From NCBI GenBank assembly GCA_016169945.1, contig JADLSH010000358.1, positions 2,637,001-2,701,000 on the forward strand: a DNA stretch of 64,000 bases, given 5' to 3'. A program made the position numbers and the translations under genes. This DNA is from Trachythela sp. YZ-2020 (Eukaryota > Cnidaria > Anthozoa > Malacalcyonacea > Clavulariidae). Positions 54,346-64,000 of this stretch are shown piece after piece (positions within the stretch are counted from its first letter, which is position 1; every line of letters begins with the position of its first letter). The notes under the pieces were generated by a model, which was not told the origin of the DNA, ran no database searches, and worked only from the letters and a program-made list of their open reading frames with translations.

Positions 54346-55075
54346 GCCATATTTATCAAAACAGACCGCGGCTCAAAACTTTCCAAAATATACTCGAAAC
54401 AAGCAAATATGTTGCGGTTAAAAAACTCCAGTAAGACACTTGAACAGCACTAAGTTTACAGCAGTGAATAGCACTTAAAAGTACTTTTTAAACCTTTTTG
54501 TAACAGCGAAACCCTTTGAAATGTGAAAGCTCTGTATTTCAAAGAGCAACTCTTTTTATTTTTCCTGCCAAACAACCTCAATGTTTTGGTTTGTGAGAAG
54601 AACGTTTGATCAAACATGTGTTGTTTCGGGACGGTCAAGTGTGCAAACATTTTTGACTCTCAAGTCGCTAGAATTATAAATCGATCGCCGAAATTTTCAG
54701 GCAAACAATGAGTCACAACGTGTTCCTTATCCTGAAAATAATTTAATGCAGTACTCACCTTTATATTGTGAACTATTCCAAAATTTGTGTCTGACAACCT
54801 CGAATCGAACTCCATCCCCGATCCAGTGACTCTGTACGCGATGATGAATATTTCAACCACACTCGCTCGTAGAAACCCAAGACAAAGTAGAAATATAAAA
54901 CGAGCCGTACAGATTTCATATAAACTTTAATCGAAGTGAAAATGATAAAACTTTTCTTTCAATCCCCATGTGTTTAGCACCTTCCCTCGTTCGAAAAATA
55001 CAATTGCCATGTTGAAAAATTCTGCCGTGTAACTAAACTACCATGATGCTTTGCAATTCCGCAATTGGCCATTAG

Positions 55076-57010
55076 TATTCTTTATATAAAGAATACAAAT
55101 GAGGCGTTTTTGAAGCCGTTCAATAAACTCGCAGTACGTGTTTTATTAGGTCTAGTACCACTAGCGCTGCGAGCTCGTGGTTTTAAACCTAACAAAACGT
55201 TCCTGCTCGTTTATTAAACAGTACTATATATGTAGTAACTAATTTAAAACTGAGTAATGATGGGAGTTCAAATCCCGATTATTTGAAAACACGATGTAGT
55301 ACTCCGACTTCATGCTAACCAAACATCAAACATTCATCAAACATTAACATTAATGCTTCAACTGAGAATCTATTTTTATTATGGTCTGGCGTGCGTTTTT
55401 GATATTTTTTCCGCAGCAATTATCTTTCGTTTTTAGCAACGCTCTATAGTGTGTCTTGTTTGTGCAAAAAGCGCCACTTGTTCAATTCAAGAGTCTAGGT
55501 AATTGTCGAGTGTCGAGTGGTCGAGGGTAAATGTCGAGGGTAAATGTCTAGGGTAAAATGTCGAGGGTCCTCAAAACCCCGTTTTCTCGCATTATTGCTG
55601 CCCAGCCTCAGCGAGGCAGTACACTATTCTTGATGTGCTGAGGTTTCTCCAGAGTTCACTCGACCCAGTACAGTCCTTTGGGCTGATCTATGTATTGTCG
55701 AGAAGTCGGCCTCGCGTCGGTAGAATGGGTGTCTGTCCAATTTCGAGGGAAAGGTCGCGCTTCAAATCATTTTTGAAATTAGGGGAAGTGAACAAGATAT
55801 CGTAATTGTATGCGCACGCATGTTTCCCTCCATGTACGTGCTCAAAATGTCCAAAATATTACAAACTTTCAATGTACGTGTGCGAAAGATTGAAAATTTT
55901 GAGAAGAACTCGGGTACGTGTGGTTACATTTCTTTCTGCTGATATACATATAAAAGGCGATCAGGAGGGTGAGCATCATTAAATATTCAAACATCATTAG
56001 CATATTAGAGTGAGCATCATCATTAGCATATGAGGCGGCGCATTACGTGGTTAATATAAACATTAATTAATTATGAATTTCGGTCTCACTCCTTTGAGAC
56101 CTCATTAATATGACGTCACAAGAACAGAGAAGTTTGGGCGAACAAACAATAAATTTGGTGAATGAAGCATATTTTGTATGTAAAAATATCGCATGGTTTA
56201 TGAACGCCTTAAATCTCGTATCTAGTGAAGTGTTAATTTCTTAGACAACCAATATAGAGACGCTTAACCTAGTATCGCCTTACGCGAAGTAATATCAAGC
56301 AGAAATACACTTTCCAAATCGAGAAGATCTTAAATTTTGTTGCCGTAGTAAGCGTTGCTAAGGTCTTATAGAGCAATACAAATGTATTTTTGCCAAGCGA
56401 ATGTATAAACTGAATAAACATATTTCTTATAGAGCGTTTATTTAGTAAAGTCTATACAAGCGAGATTTACAAGCATAGTTTTCATTGTATGTAGTTTTGG
56501 CGTTAGAAACACAAATATTTTGGTGCATATGTTGCTAATGTAAACTATCACTCCTGAAAAACACAAAGTTTAATTAAGGGATTAAGTCAAAAGGTTTGCT
56601 TGGGCGAAACAACCATTTTATGCTTACTTTGCATTTTTATCACAATAGGTACTGTAAGCGATGGGCATGGTAAAATTGTCGATTTATAAAATCCTTGTTA
56701 GTAATAAATATATTCTCGTATCTAGTAAACTGTAAATATAGCTATCCAAAACGAGAAGATCTTAAAGTTTATCCGCATAGTATATGCAAGCGTTGCCAAA
56801 GTTATATAGAGCAATACAAATATATGTTTGCCAAGCGAATATATAAACGTAAGTCTTAAAAGTATAAAAGTCAAAGCTTTCATTTTGTTACAATATTGCG
56901 AATGCGACGCTTAATCATTGGCATTGCAAACAATAATACATTTAACATATATGTAAAACAGCGATATATATATATACGACAAATTTAAAACAGAAAGCTA
57001 ACACAAATAT
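55076..57010. other. No gene; diverged tandem repeats
   Basis: 55505-55570 has four GTCGAGGGTAAAT-type units. 56215-56415 and 56715-56850 are diverged copies (ATCTAGT..AGATCTTAAA..AGCGTTGCYAA..GAGCAATACAAATRTAT..GCCAAGCGAATRTATAAAC). Otherwise AT-rich with nothing recognisable. Confidence 0.5.
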
Positions 57011-57017
57011 ATACGTT

Positions 57018-57165
57018 GCCTCTCTCCTCCGCAGGGGCTTTATTATTACGATTATTATTACGCTTACATGACGCATTTCACTACGCCGCTGGGCATGGAG
57101 AACGCAGGCAGAGAACGGGGGAGAAGGAGGAAGGCGCGAAGCCTCCGCCAGATGCCACACCCAAT
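57018..57165. mobile_element. Truncated copy of the CCTCTCTCCTCCGCAG MITE
   Basis: CCTCTCTCCTCCGCAGGGGC at 57018 matches the ends of the 57897-58669 element, and GGGGGAGAAGGAGGAAGGCGCGAAGCCTCCGCC matches its inner GGCGGGGAGAAACGGAAGAGGAAGGGAGAAAGCCTCTGCC. The right end is missing. Confidence 0.6.
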
Positions 57166-57247
57166 ATGGCGGTAAACCGGGGGGTTACGTTTACGTAGGC
57201 AACATTCACTTTTTGGCAGTATAAGCACAAGGCAATTTCAAGTCAAA

Positions 57248-58926
57248 ATGGCTGGGAAAATACCACTCACTCCAACAAGCCCACAAAGAGATTATTTACT
57301 CGCAATTCGAAATGAAAAAGTGTTATGCCCAGTTTGTGGGAAGACGTCTGCTATCTTTTCAAGGTAAGGTCTGCATCAGCGCTATACAACAGTGCAAAAA
57401 AGCAATCTATTCAGCGAACAGGTTGTAGCCGAAGGCGATGTTTGGTGCGTCAATATGCAAGCGAAGAAACGCTTTCGAATTTAATGGCTTTGTCCGAAAT
57501 CATCTACCAAAAAGGTTTCTGATAAACCAACGGATTCGTCAAATCCATTTGATAATCCATCAAATCAACCTTGCAACCGTGTTAATGTGGCTATACTTGG
57601 AGACTCAATGCAAAAATTTATAAACCCTTCAAAATTGCGTATAAGTTCAAAACGCAACGTCTGGTGAAAACGTTCTCTGGAGCCAAAGTGGGCGATATGA
57701 AACATCACGTCAAGCCCACGATAGACAAAACTCCTGATTATTTGGTCCTACACGTTGGAACTAACGACCTAAAACAATCAACCCCCAACCAAATATCTGG
57801 ATCTAAGTAATATCTCAGAAGTAATAACGCGAACTGATGACCCAAGTCTTAATGCTAAAATATAAGATCTCAATACTAGACTGAAACAGGTATGTGCCTC
57901 TCTCCTCCGCAGAGTCTTTCGATCACCTAAGTATAATACGCTAGATGGTAATAAATAAAATGCGCTAAACGGTAATATAATGAAAAAACGGGCGGGGAGA
58001 AACGGAAGAGGAAGGGAGAAAGCCTCTGCCCGAAATGTGAAGATATCTGTGACAAAGTGAAGATATCTGTAACAACAAACAATCCATGGTATATTTCAAT
58101 AATCCTTTGATTTTATGTTTCATTTTTTTAATATAACGATACTTCGGACCAAGATCTACTGGCCAACGTGTATATTTTGACATTACATTGTTCTAATACG
58201 ATGAAAAAGTCTCTTGAAAACTCTCGCTCCAGACACGACCTAGTATGCCATGGCCGGGAATGTCGATGATTTCGCTATGCGGATTTCGCTTCTTTGTATA
58301 CTGCGAAATCAATGTCTCTCAATAATACCGCGTTGGTATTATTAAATTGCAGTTGCTTTATGATATATTTTGACAATTTATTAATGATTTTAAAGTTGCT
58401 CGCGAAGGCCATTTCGAAAGGTGGGCTCAGGGATGTATATGGGCTTTAAATGCTATTTTAACAAAAAGCGCAACAGTATGATAGGCTAGCGTTGTACGTC
58501 GAACGGTCGAAGCTATGTTAAATTTACATACGAATTTGCTTTCACAGGAATTAAACAATTAAATGAACTCCCCGGTTTGACGCCATATTGGCTCACAAAT
58601 CGGGCAGAGGCTTCCGCATTTATTTCCATTCCTCTTCCTTCCTATAAAAGCCTCTGCGGAGGAGAGAGGGTATGTGCCAATAATAAATGGGGGATTATAA
58701 CGCATAGAAACATTACAGCAAATTACCTTAATCCGTATGGTCTACACCTGAACAAGCAAGGCTCTGCCAAATTAGCAAAAACTTTATTGAGTATCTTAAA
58801 AATTGTAATTGACCATCGACTATTAGTGCTTCAATATACGCCAATGAAGTTGAAAATAGCACAAATAGTGCAAAACCAGAGCCATGCGGAAGCTCTCCTT
58901 GTTCTAAACTTAAAGGTTTTAAAATA
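57248..58926 (+). pseudogene. LINE ORF1 with zinc motif and SGNH domain, split by a MITE
   Basis: Starts MAGKIPLTPTSPQRDYLLAI, then KVLCPVCGKTSAIF. Further on NVAILGDSMQKFINPSKLR (57571-57630, block I), then across frames FSGAKVGDMKHHV and YLVLHVGTNDLKQS (57737-57780, block III). At 57889 a MITE intervenes and the frame resumes VCANNKWGIIT (58670) to LNPYGLHLNKQGSAKLAKTL (58727-58786, block V with Asp/His-type residues Leu-His-Leu). It is the same kind of ORF1 as at 5951-6693. Several frameshifts. Confidence 0.75.
57897..58669. mobile_element. 773 bp MITE with CCTCTCTCCTCCGCAGAG ends
   Basis: Perfect 18 bp terminal inverted repeats (CCTCTCTCCTCCGCAGAG at 57897; its inverse ends at 58669). 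GTATGTG is duplicated at 57890-57896 and 58670-58676, and could be extended to 9 bp (GTATGTGCC) depending on where the element ends. Taking it out restores LKQ-VCANNKWG in the LINE ORF1. A 7-9 bp duplication suggests a Mutator- or hAT-related family. No coding capacity seen. Confidence 0.85.
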
Positions 58927-58929
58927 GGC

Positions 58930-59056
58930 CAAATGAACCTAGCTGGTCTTGTAAAACATTATAATGAACTTTTAGTATATATGCAAAGTAAATTATTTGA
59001 TATTTTAACGATTAATGAAACAAGACTTGATAATAGTGTGCATGATTGTGATGTTG
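58930..59056 (+). pseudogene. LINE ORF2 start (endonuclease N-terminus)
   Basis: MNLAGLVKHYNELLVYMQSK, FDILTINETRLDNSVHDCDV: the first endonuclease motifs, with the Glu of NETRL. It is in sense with the ORF1 upstream and breaks off at GTAACTC (about 59057), where the sequence flips orientation. Confidence 0.75.
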
Positions 59057-59300
59057 GGGTAACTCTCGTCGGAGTTTTTATATGCTGTTGTAATTGGAAA
59101 ATATCCATTATGTCAAGTAATTTGGATGTAACTTGGCTTCTTGTCTGCTCTAGGAAGTTGCAGTTGAGATCACCAGTTAAGATAATTTCCATATTTTCAT
59201 CATCAACTTGTTTTAAAAATTGTTCGAAATTTTGAAATAAATCATGGCTTGGGTTGGTTGTCTATACCACTGATCTGATACATTGACTGGATCGAGCTTC
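59057..59300 (-). pseudogene. Inverted endonuclease middle part of the same LINE
   Basis: On the minus strand: TNPSHDLFQNFEQFLKQVDD, EIILTGDLNCNFLEQ and LQQHIKTPTRVT. These are the central endonuclease motifs (GDLNCN) that should follow 59056 on the + strand. The inversion resembles twin priming during LINE insertion. Its right side is cut by the P-like element. Confidence 0.75.
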
Positions 59301-59315
59301 CGTAGACGTAATAAG

Positions 59316-59733
59316 TGAAGTCTCATTAATTGAGCAAAAATTACTTCCGGTGTCCAAACATTTCAGGACACCATTATAAATTTACATGGCGAACAGCGTT
59401 TTGAAAAACACGTTTAAGAAAATTTAAGGTACTTCTGGTCACCTTTTCGAAACAGTTCTTCTAGAAAATGTTAAATAGCTTAACAGCAAACTTTTCGCAC
59501 CCAAATTATCATCTTTGTTACATGAATTCAGTGGATATGCTTGTACGAAGAGTATTCTCCAGTGGTGTATTCTCTTGTCATACTGTATGTGTCAACAAAT
59601 ATCGCGAACAATAATGGATCGAAAACGGTTTCAAAATCTATGGAAATATCGGTAAGTTAATGTTTCTATATTAAATCTAACATTGTTCATGATTAAAATG
59701 TAAAATTATCTTGCCATTTGGTCACTGGTGCTC
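59316..59733. repeat. Left inverted repeat of the P-like element, at least 418 bp
   Basis: Pairs base for base with 63583-64000 without indels; I counted about three mismatches (near 59494-59499 and 59572), roughly 99% identity. The repeat reaches the window edge at the right, so the true end may lie further out. It contains the last codons and stop of the transposase frame (59722-59733). Confidence 0.95.
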
Positions 59734-61994
59734 AAACAAAACCAGTTTACTGAGCTTCTTTCGCAGTTTGTTTTTTACAGCCCTTTCTGTCGTAATTTTA
59801 CCAAGGTGATGCAAACGTACTTTGCTGTAGCATTTAGATACTTCTTTGATTAGCTTGAAAGTATGATTGTCATTCACCGTTGTGTCCAACATATGAGAAT
59901 CTAGGTCCTTGAATATACCTTTCACATCTATAATATTGAGTACAGATAAGGCAATGACATCATCAATTCTTTCACTTCGAGGTAAAGCACCACCTGTCTT
60001 GGCAAGTAATCTTTGAAAGCACCTTTCCGTCTCGTTGCAGACTTTTATTACACTCTCTGTTGGCTTGAATAAACCGCCCCTATCCTTTAATTGTAAGAAT
60101 GTAGTTTGTCTTTTGTGTTGTTTTGAGCCCAATGCCTCGTGGCAAACAGAGCATTTTATCCTTTTCTTCACCATTTTGGAAACATAGCCAGCTATGTATG
60201 AAATTGTTGCCATTTTAAACTCAGAAAGATCTGATCACTTTGGGCAACATCACAGTCGGAGTCTTCCAATATTTCATTGGTCCCTTGTAAATCATATTTT
60301 CTGATTAATGCTACATCGTCAATGGTTATTTCTGTTTTGTTTTTTGTTTTATAGTTATCTCCTATGACCTCCAACACATCAGTATCATCCTGTTTGGTGC
60401 AGTTTCCATTTTGATTCTGTATACTACTTCTTAAAAGTAATCTCTTATATGAGGCAGTAAACATGTTGGATTGTTATTAAAACCACGACAAGATCGAACT
60501 GCTGCAAAGAAAAGCTCCAAGTGATCTTGGCTGAATTTGTACGTTAAAATACATTTCAACTGTGCATCTTCCTTTTCGACTAATTCATGGAATAGGTTTT
60601 TAATGGAATCAATTGCAACAATGAAACCGATAAAACCAGTCTTACGACGAGTTTTTACATGAATTCACCAGAGGTATACTTGAGACATTTTATATAGTCA
60701 CGTGCTTCATTAAGAAATGGATTCCAACTGAATTTGTTGGTTTTACGTAGTGCAGCTTTGTAACTCTTGGCACACGGATTTCAAGAGTTGAGAATATCAA
60801 ATAATTGATCGAACGTGCGAATGAACCTAACAGTTGCTTCTGATCCATTGAACTGTTTCAGTTTGAGAGTGTCCCGGCAGTAATCGATCGCATCGGCAAC
60901 ACTTGAACTGAAAGTTTGTGCAGCAAGATCAACTTGTTTCCCAGTCTCAAACCCTCTTGCTCTTGCAGTTTTTGCAGCTCAATAATGTATCTCCAAGAAA
61001 TCAACTTTCCTTCCTCATCTAGTAGTTCCCCCTTGTCACCCAATGTGTTTCTCACAAACTTTAGCATGTGGCATACATCTAAAATAATATGAACTTTTTT
61101 CTTCTTGTCCGAGGGATGACAAAAATAAGGCTTGAAATTAGGGAAGGTTAACTCAGCACCAAGCTCTTTCAGCATTGAAAAGTGGCATGAGGGACCATCA
61201 CATGTTAGAGATACAATGTCAACACCCACATCATGCAACTTGTTGATACATAATTGAACTAAGTTTGCTCTTTCCTTTCCACTCAGACCGTCAACAAAAA
61301 AGTATCCAACTGGGACTTTCCATGTTTGATTTATTCCAACGACCATGAAAACTAGAGCATCTTTAGCCAAAGGAGCACTATCATCAATATCTGCTTCAGC
61401 ACCCAAGTCCACATAACCACGGAATTTGGTTCCATCCCATGACACGTGCTTTCTAATGGCCATTTCATCTATCATAAGGCTAGCTAGAACATTTTTCCCA
61501 TTACATTTTACTCTTTGTGAATGTGCTGAAAATGAAGGCTCTGTAAAACCTGGTTCACCATGAATCTTCGAGTACCACTTTCTTATCTGGACAGGGTGTG
61601 GAAGTGCCAGGTTGAAGGTTTTTCGAACAAAATTGTATGCTTTGGTGGAGTAGTATTGAAGGGTTAGTGCAAATGATTTGAGCTGTGGGGAATATCTGCA
61701 ACCTTTTCCAGCAGCCTTTGATGACATTCTCTTGAATAACGAAACAGCTGTGCCATTCATTTTTCTTTCTAACATTTCTTCACATGCTGAGAAAATCAAA
61801 TCCTTTTTCTTTAGTTGCTTTACTATGTCCTTTAAGGATGCATTTCTCTTTTTGTACCTTCTCATTGTGAGACATCTTGGTGACTTCTCATTGTGAGACA
61901 TTTTCATTTTGTTAATGAGATCATCTCTGATTTCATCATCCCCAGTTTGGTGCATTTGATGGTTGTCAAGGTTGTCATTATTTTCTATCAGCAT
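59722..61994 (-). pseudogene. P-like transposase, DDE core and C-terminal domain
   Basis: 61994-60858 is open: a leader, coiled coil (ASLKDIVKQLKKKDLIFS), RMSSKAAGKGCRYSPQLKSF, HPVQIRKWYSKI, the first catalytic block LASLMIDEMAIRKHVSW, VFMVVGINQTWKVPVGYF, the second LTCDGPSCHFSMLKEL and VHIILDVCHMLKFVRN. A frameshift at about 60935 leads to DYCRDTLKLKQF; then a stop (60778), another shift (about 60663) and HLELFFAAVRSCRGFNNNPT (about 60500), shifts at about 60465 and 60220, and the C-terminal SYIAGYVSKMVKKR, RGGLFKPTESV to KLRKKLSKLVLFEHQ. All catalytic motifs remain but five or so lesions break the frame; some could be sequencing or assembly errors given the 99% repeats. Confidence 0.85.
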
Positions 61995-62297
61995 TTTTTT
62001 GCCGGTGGATTGTTCTCATTGTTCTCACTTTCTTCTTCAGGACATCTTCGTTTTAGATGATGTGATGGTTTTGGTACAGTTTTACCCTAAATGTGTTTTT
62101 ACCAAAGGCAGTTTATTAGTTTATGATAACATCTTGTGTTTTTATAACAAAAAATGTTACTTATTATACTTGTTTTATATTGTTCATCAACTTCAATCCT
62201 ATTATTATTAAACAATATTTGATAATCCCCATGGACCACCTTTAGTTAGCTAATTTCCCCCAGGGATATATATATTAAACTGATATAGGTCTTCTAG
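61995..62297. other. Intron-like spacer of the P-like element
   Basis: Between THAP exon 2 and the transposase core. No open coding signal; AT-rich. Confidence 0.45.
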
Positions 62298-62633
62298 CTA
62301 CCAATATTTAATACTGCAAGTATTGGGTGTAAAATTAACCTTTAAGTATTTGGGAAAAGATTTAAATCTGGTGGGAATGGCATCATTTTTGAGCTTTGTT
62401 AGTTTTCCATTTCGGTCAAAACAGGTCTCTGCAAAATGATCCGAACAGATACGACTACTACTACTGGGCGACCAATCTTTCCTTCGAATGTTACCAATCC
62501 AAATTTTTCTTCTGTTTGTGTCAGTAGGAAACCTAGTAAAAGCATTAAAAACATTCTTGTTCACAATTTTCGAAATCAAGAGAATACTTTTTTTTCTTGA
62601 ACAGTTACATGTGTAGTCGACCAGTACTGCCAA
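62298..62633 (-). pseudogene. P-like transposase, THAP exon 2
   Basis: Contains the THAP core: FTRFPTDTNRRKIWIGNIRR, KDWSPSSSSRICSDHF (last Cys and His) and DAIPTRF (the conserved Pro after the zinc site). Acceptor candidates are CCCCCTCTTGGCAG (62635) and TGCTTTTACTAG (62532); the choice decides how it joins exon 1 and I could not settle it. Confidence 0.8.
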
Positions 62634-62738
62634 GAGGGGGAATTTGCCCTGAACCCCCTCTAAATGTAAGGGTCTATGTAAAAGCCCACTTCCAGATTGA
62701 GAGCATTATAAAAACATTGTCAAAGTTAAGATTATTAC

Positions 62739-62879
62739 CTGTGGAAAGTGCGTGCATACTGCCTTTTTGTTAATAGATTCTTCATCAGGAGAACCTTCAC
62801 TATCACTACGAAGCTCAGTTAAATTCTTCCTTCTTTTGTTGCAGCCAAATGCACAACACTGTATACCAAAATGCTTCAT
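62739..62879 (-). CDS. P-like transposase, THAP exon 1
   Basis: Starts ATG at 62879 and encodes MKHFGIQCCAFGCNKRRKN and on to KAVCTHFPQ before GTAATAAT at 62738. It supplies the first Cys pair of the THAP finger (CCAFGC). 47 codons, phase 0 at this donor; an earlier donor is also possible because phase does not fit exon 2 well. Confidence 0.6.
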
Positions 62880-63582
62880 TTTAAGAGTTTAAATATGCTA
62901 TGAAATAGTCGCTCGCTAACAGCGTAGAACGTAAGAGCAGATTTCTAAATTCGCGCCTTCGTAAACAAATTTAATTAATGTCAATCAATTCAATAAATCT
63001 ACTAATAATTATTACCTTACACTTCTTGTACAATTTAATTTAAAGATCAGGAACAACATTTTCTATAAAGCAATTTCAATATACTGTTTGAAAAGTTTAT
63101 CTTTGTTAAAGTGAACTGTAAACCAGAAGCTTAACATTGATTATTAAGACACTATTATTCTTTTTACCTAGCAAACAAGAAACACAAATCTAACATCATG
63201 CCTTTATCAATACATTGGCAAAGTCATATTAATTGTACAGAATGTGAGATAAGTCAAAATTGGAGTAGTTTTTCTTTCTTTGTCACTTTGATTATCACAT
63301 AGTTCAGGTGATTTGAACAACAATCCAACAAACATTGCATCAATCAGCGAACAATGTACAGAGAAATTAAACTGGGCTGTTTGCAAACACCTATAAAATG
63401 AGAAAGCAATGCAGTATGCAATTGAAATTTAAACTGGTTACAGAAAAAAACCCCAAGATTGATGCTTTCTTTTTCAAGATTGATACAATTTTGATGCTTT
63501 CTATTATATTTTATACTTTAATATAACTATTTGAAATCTCTGATGCGCATGCAGTTGTCAAACTTTCCAGTTTGAGGACTTC
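62880..63582. other. 5' region of the P-like element
   Basis: Non-coding AT-rich sequence between THAP exon 1 and the right inverted repeat. Contains two AAGATTGAT..TTTTTCAAGATTGATAC..TTGATGCTTTCT short repeats at 63455-63500. Confidence 0.45.
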
Positions 63583-64000
63583 GAGCACCAGTGACCAAAT
63601 GGCAAGATAATTTTACATTTTAATCATGAACAATGTTAGATTTAATATAGAAACATTAACTTACCGATATTTCCATAGATTTTGAAACCGTTTTCGATCC
63701 ATTATTGTTCGCGATATTTGTTGACACATACAGTATGACAAGATAATACACCACTGGAGAATACTCTTCGTACAAGCATATCCACTGAATTCATGTAACA
63801 AAGATGATAATTTGTGTGCCAAAAGTTTGCTGTTAAGCTATTTAACATTTTCTAGAAGAACTGTTTCGAAAAGGTGACCAGAAGTACCTTAAATTTTCTT
63901 AAACGTGTTTTTCAAAACGCTGTTCGCCATGTAAATTTATAATGGTGTCCTGAAATGTTTGGACACCGGAAGTAATTTTTGCTCAATTAATGAGACTTCA
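63583..64000. repeat. Right inverted repeat of the P-like element
   Basis: Inverse of 59316-59733 without indels, running into the window end. On the minus strand it has ATGGATCGAAAACGG followed by CTATGGAAATATCG-GTAAGT (about 63704-63660), a start codon and splice donor that could be a leader exon for the transposase; the left repeat has the same on the + strand. Confidence 0.95.

Larger units (their letters stand above)
51844..55075. mobile_element. IS4EU-derived element with long inverted arms
   Basis: The left arm, about 51844-52972, and right arm, about 53898-55075, are inverted copies: GCCAATTGCGGAATTGCAAAGC at 51851 is mirrored at 55048-55069, and the match goes inward to CGAGTTATCATCTAAATA. 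Between them is about 925 bp coding for parts of a DDE transposase and a YqaJ nuclease on the same strand. Arms differ by small changes and a 17 bp deletion in the left arm. A direct repeat CATTAGTAT(AT)TCTTTATATAAA flanks the element at 51814 and 55070. Confidence 0.75.
59316..64000 (-). mobile_element. P-element-like DNA transposon
   Basis: An element of about 4.7 kb with near-identical long inverted repeats at 59316-59733 and 63583-64000, coding on the minus strand for a THAP-type P transposase (C-terminus next to the left repeat, THAP exons toward the right). It is inserted into the LINE at 57.2-59.3 kb. Length, gene order and DDE motifs fit an originally autonomous copy. Confidence 0.85.

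Noticed and set aside
1..64000. CRISPR arrays, tRNA or rRNA genes, bacterial operons
   Set aside because: None seen; the repeats present are tandem minisatellites or transposon ends, and gene structure is intron-bearing.

Overview
This window looks like animal nuclear DNA, AT-rich with long introns, consistent signals of GT-AG splicing and a very dense load of transposable elements. The mix of elements (CR1-like LINEs with SGNH-type ORF1 or a PHD finger plus 2A-like motif, Penelope-like GIY-YIG elements, R2/NeSL-like LINE with a restriction-like endonuclease, BEL/Pao, Ty3/Gypsy, IS4EU/ISL2EU, P-element-like THAP transposons, hAT and foldback MITEs) is most like a cnidarian; a sponge or other invertebrate cannot be excluded. 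No bacterial-type operons, rRNA, tRNA or CRISPR were seen.

The host signal is one gene on the + strand, a receptor-tyrosine-kinase-like gene broken into small exons across at least 40 kb. Seven exons can be read: Thr-rich mini-exons at 7726-7788, 15526-15588 and 18479-18547 (all phase 1-1), an extracellular exon at 9147-9413 (phase 1-1), a transmembrane exon at 36329-36456, a juxtamembrane exon at 36697-36826 and a kinase N-lobe exon at 47982-48161 (glycine loop and VAVK lysine). The last three join in consistent phase and give one open reading frame. Mini-exons 1 and 2 lie in homologous intron sequence, so the paralogous introns act as an empty-site control that delimits two later insertions (about 15.70-17.81 kb and 17.86-18.35 kb).

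The rest is mobile DNA. 0-3.1 kb: broken Gypsy pol. 3.1-6.8 kb: CR1-like LINE (-). 9.5-13.1 kb: R2/NeSL-like LINE (+) split by another LINE (-). 13.2-15.4 kb: LINE 3' end and BEL/Pao remnant (-). 19.4-23.3 kb: IS4EU-type DNA transposon with a SWIM/YqaJ gene (+) convergent to a THAP/DDE transposase (-). 24.5-25.7 kb: decayed LINE. 25.9-29.9 kb: two head-to-head Penelope-like elements, one split by a LINE. 30.5-32.1 kb: Cys-rich plus P2RX7-ballast-domain gene. 32.5-36.3 kb: several non-autonomous DNA elements with readable target duplications and a helicase-like remnant. 38.5-47.2 kb: a P-element-like transposon whose transposase core (+) is split by a nearly intact 1063-codon LINE and whose C-terminal domain appears as a separate convergent gene (-). 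51.8-55.1 kb: an element with inverted arms of about 1.1 kb, each carrying a THAP segment. 57.2-59.3 kb: LINE with SGNH ORF1, split by a MITE and ending in an inversion. 59.3-64.0 kb: a P-element-like transposon with 418 bp or longer inverted repeats.

Most element genes carry stops and frameshifts, so they are annotated as pseudogenes. The most notable points are the split, convergent P-element architecture, the palindromic IS4EU derivative, the mini-exon expansion in the RTK-like gene, and the PHD/2A-like LINE. All similarity statements are from motif recognition by eye; no database search was run.
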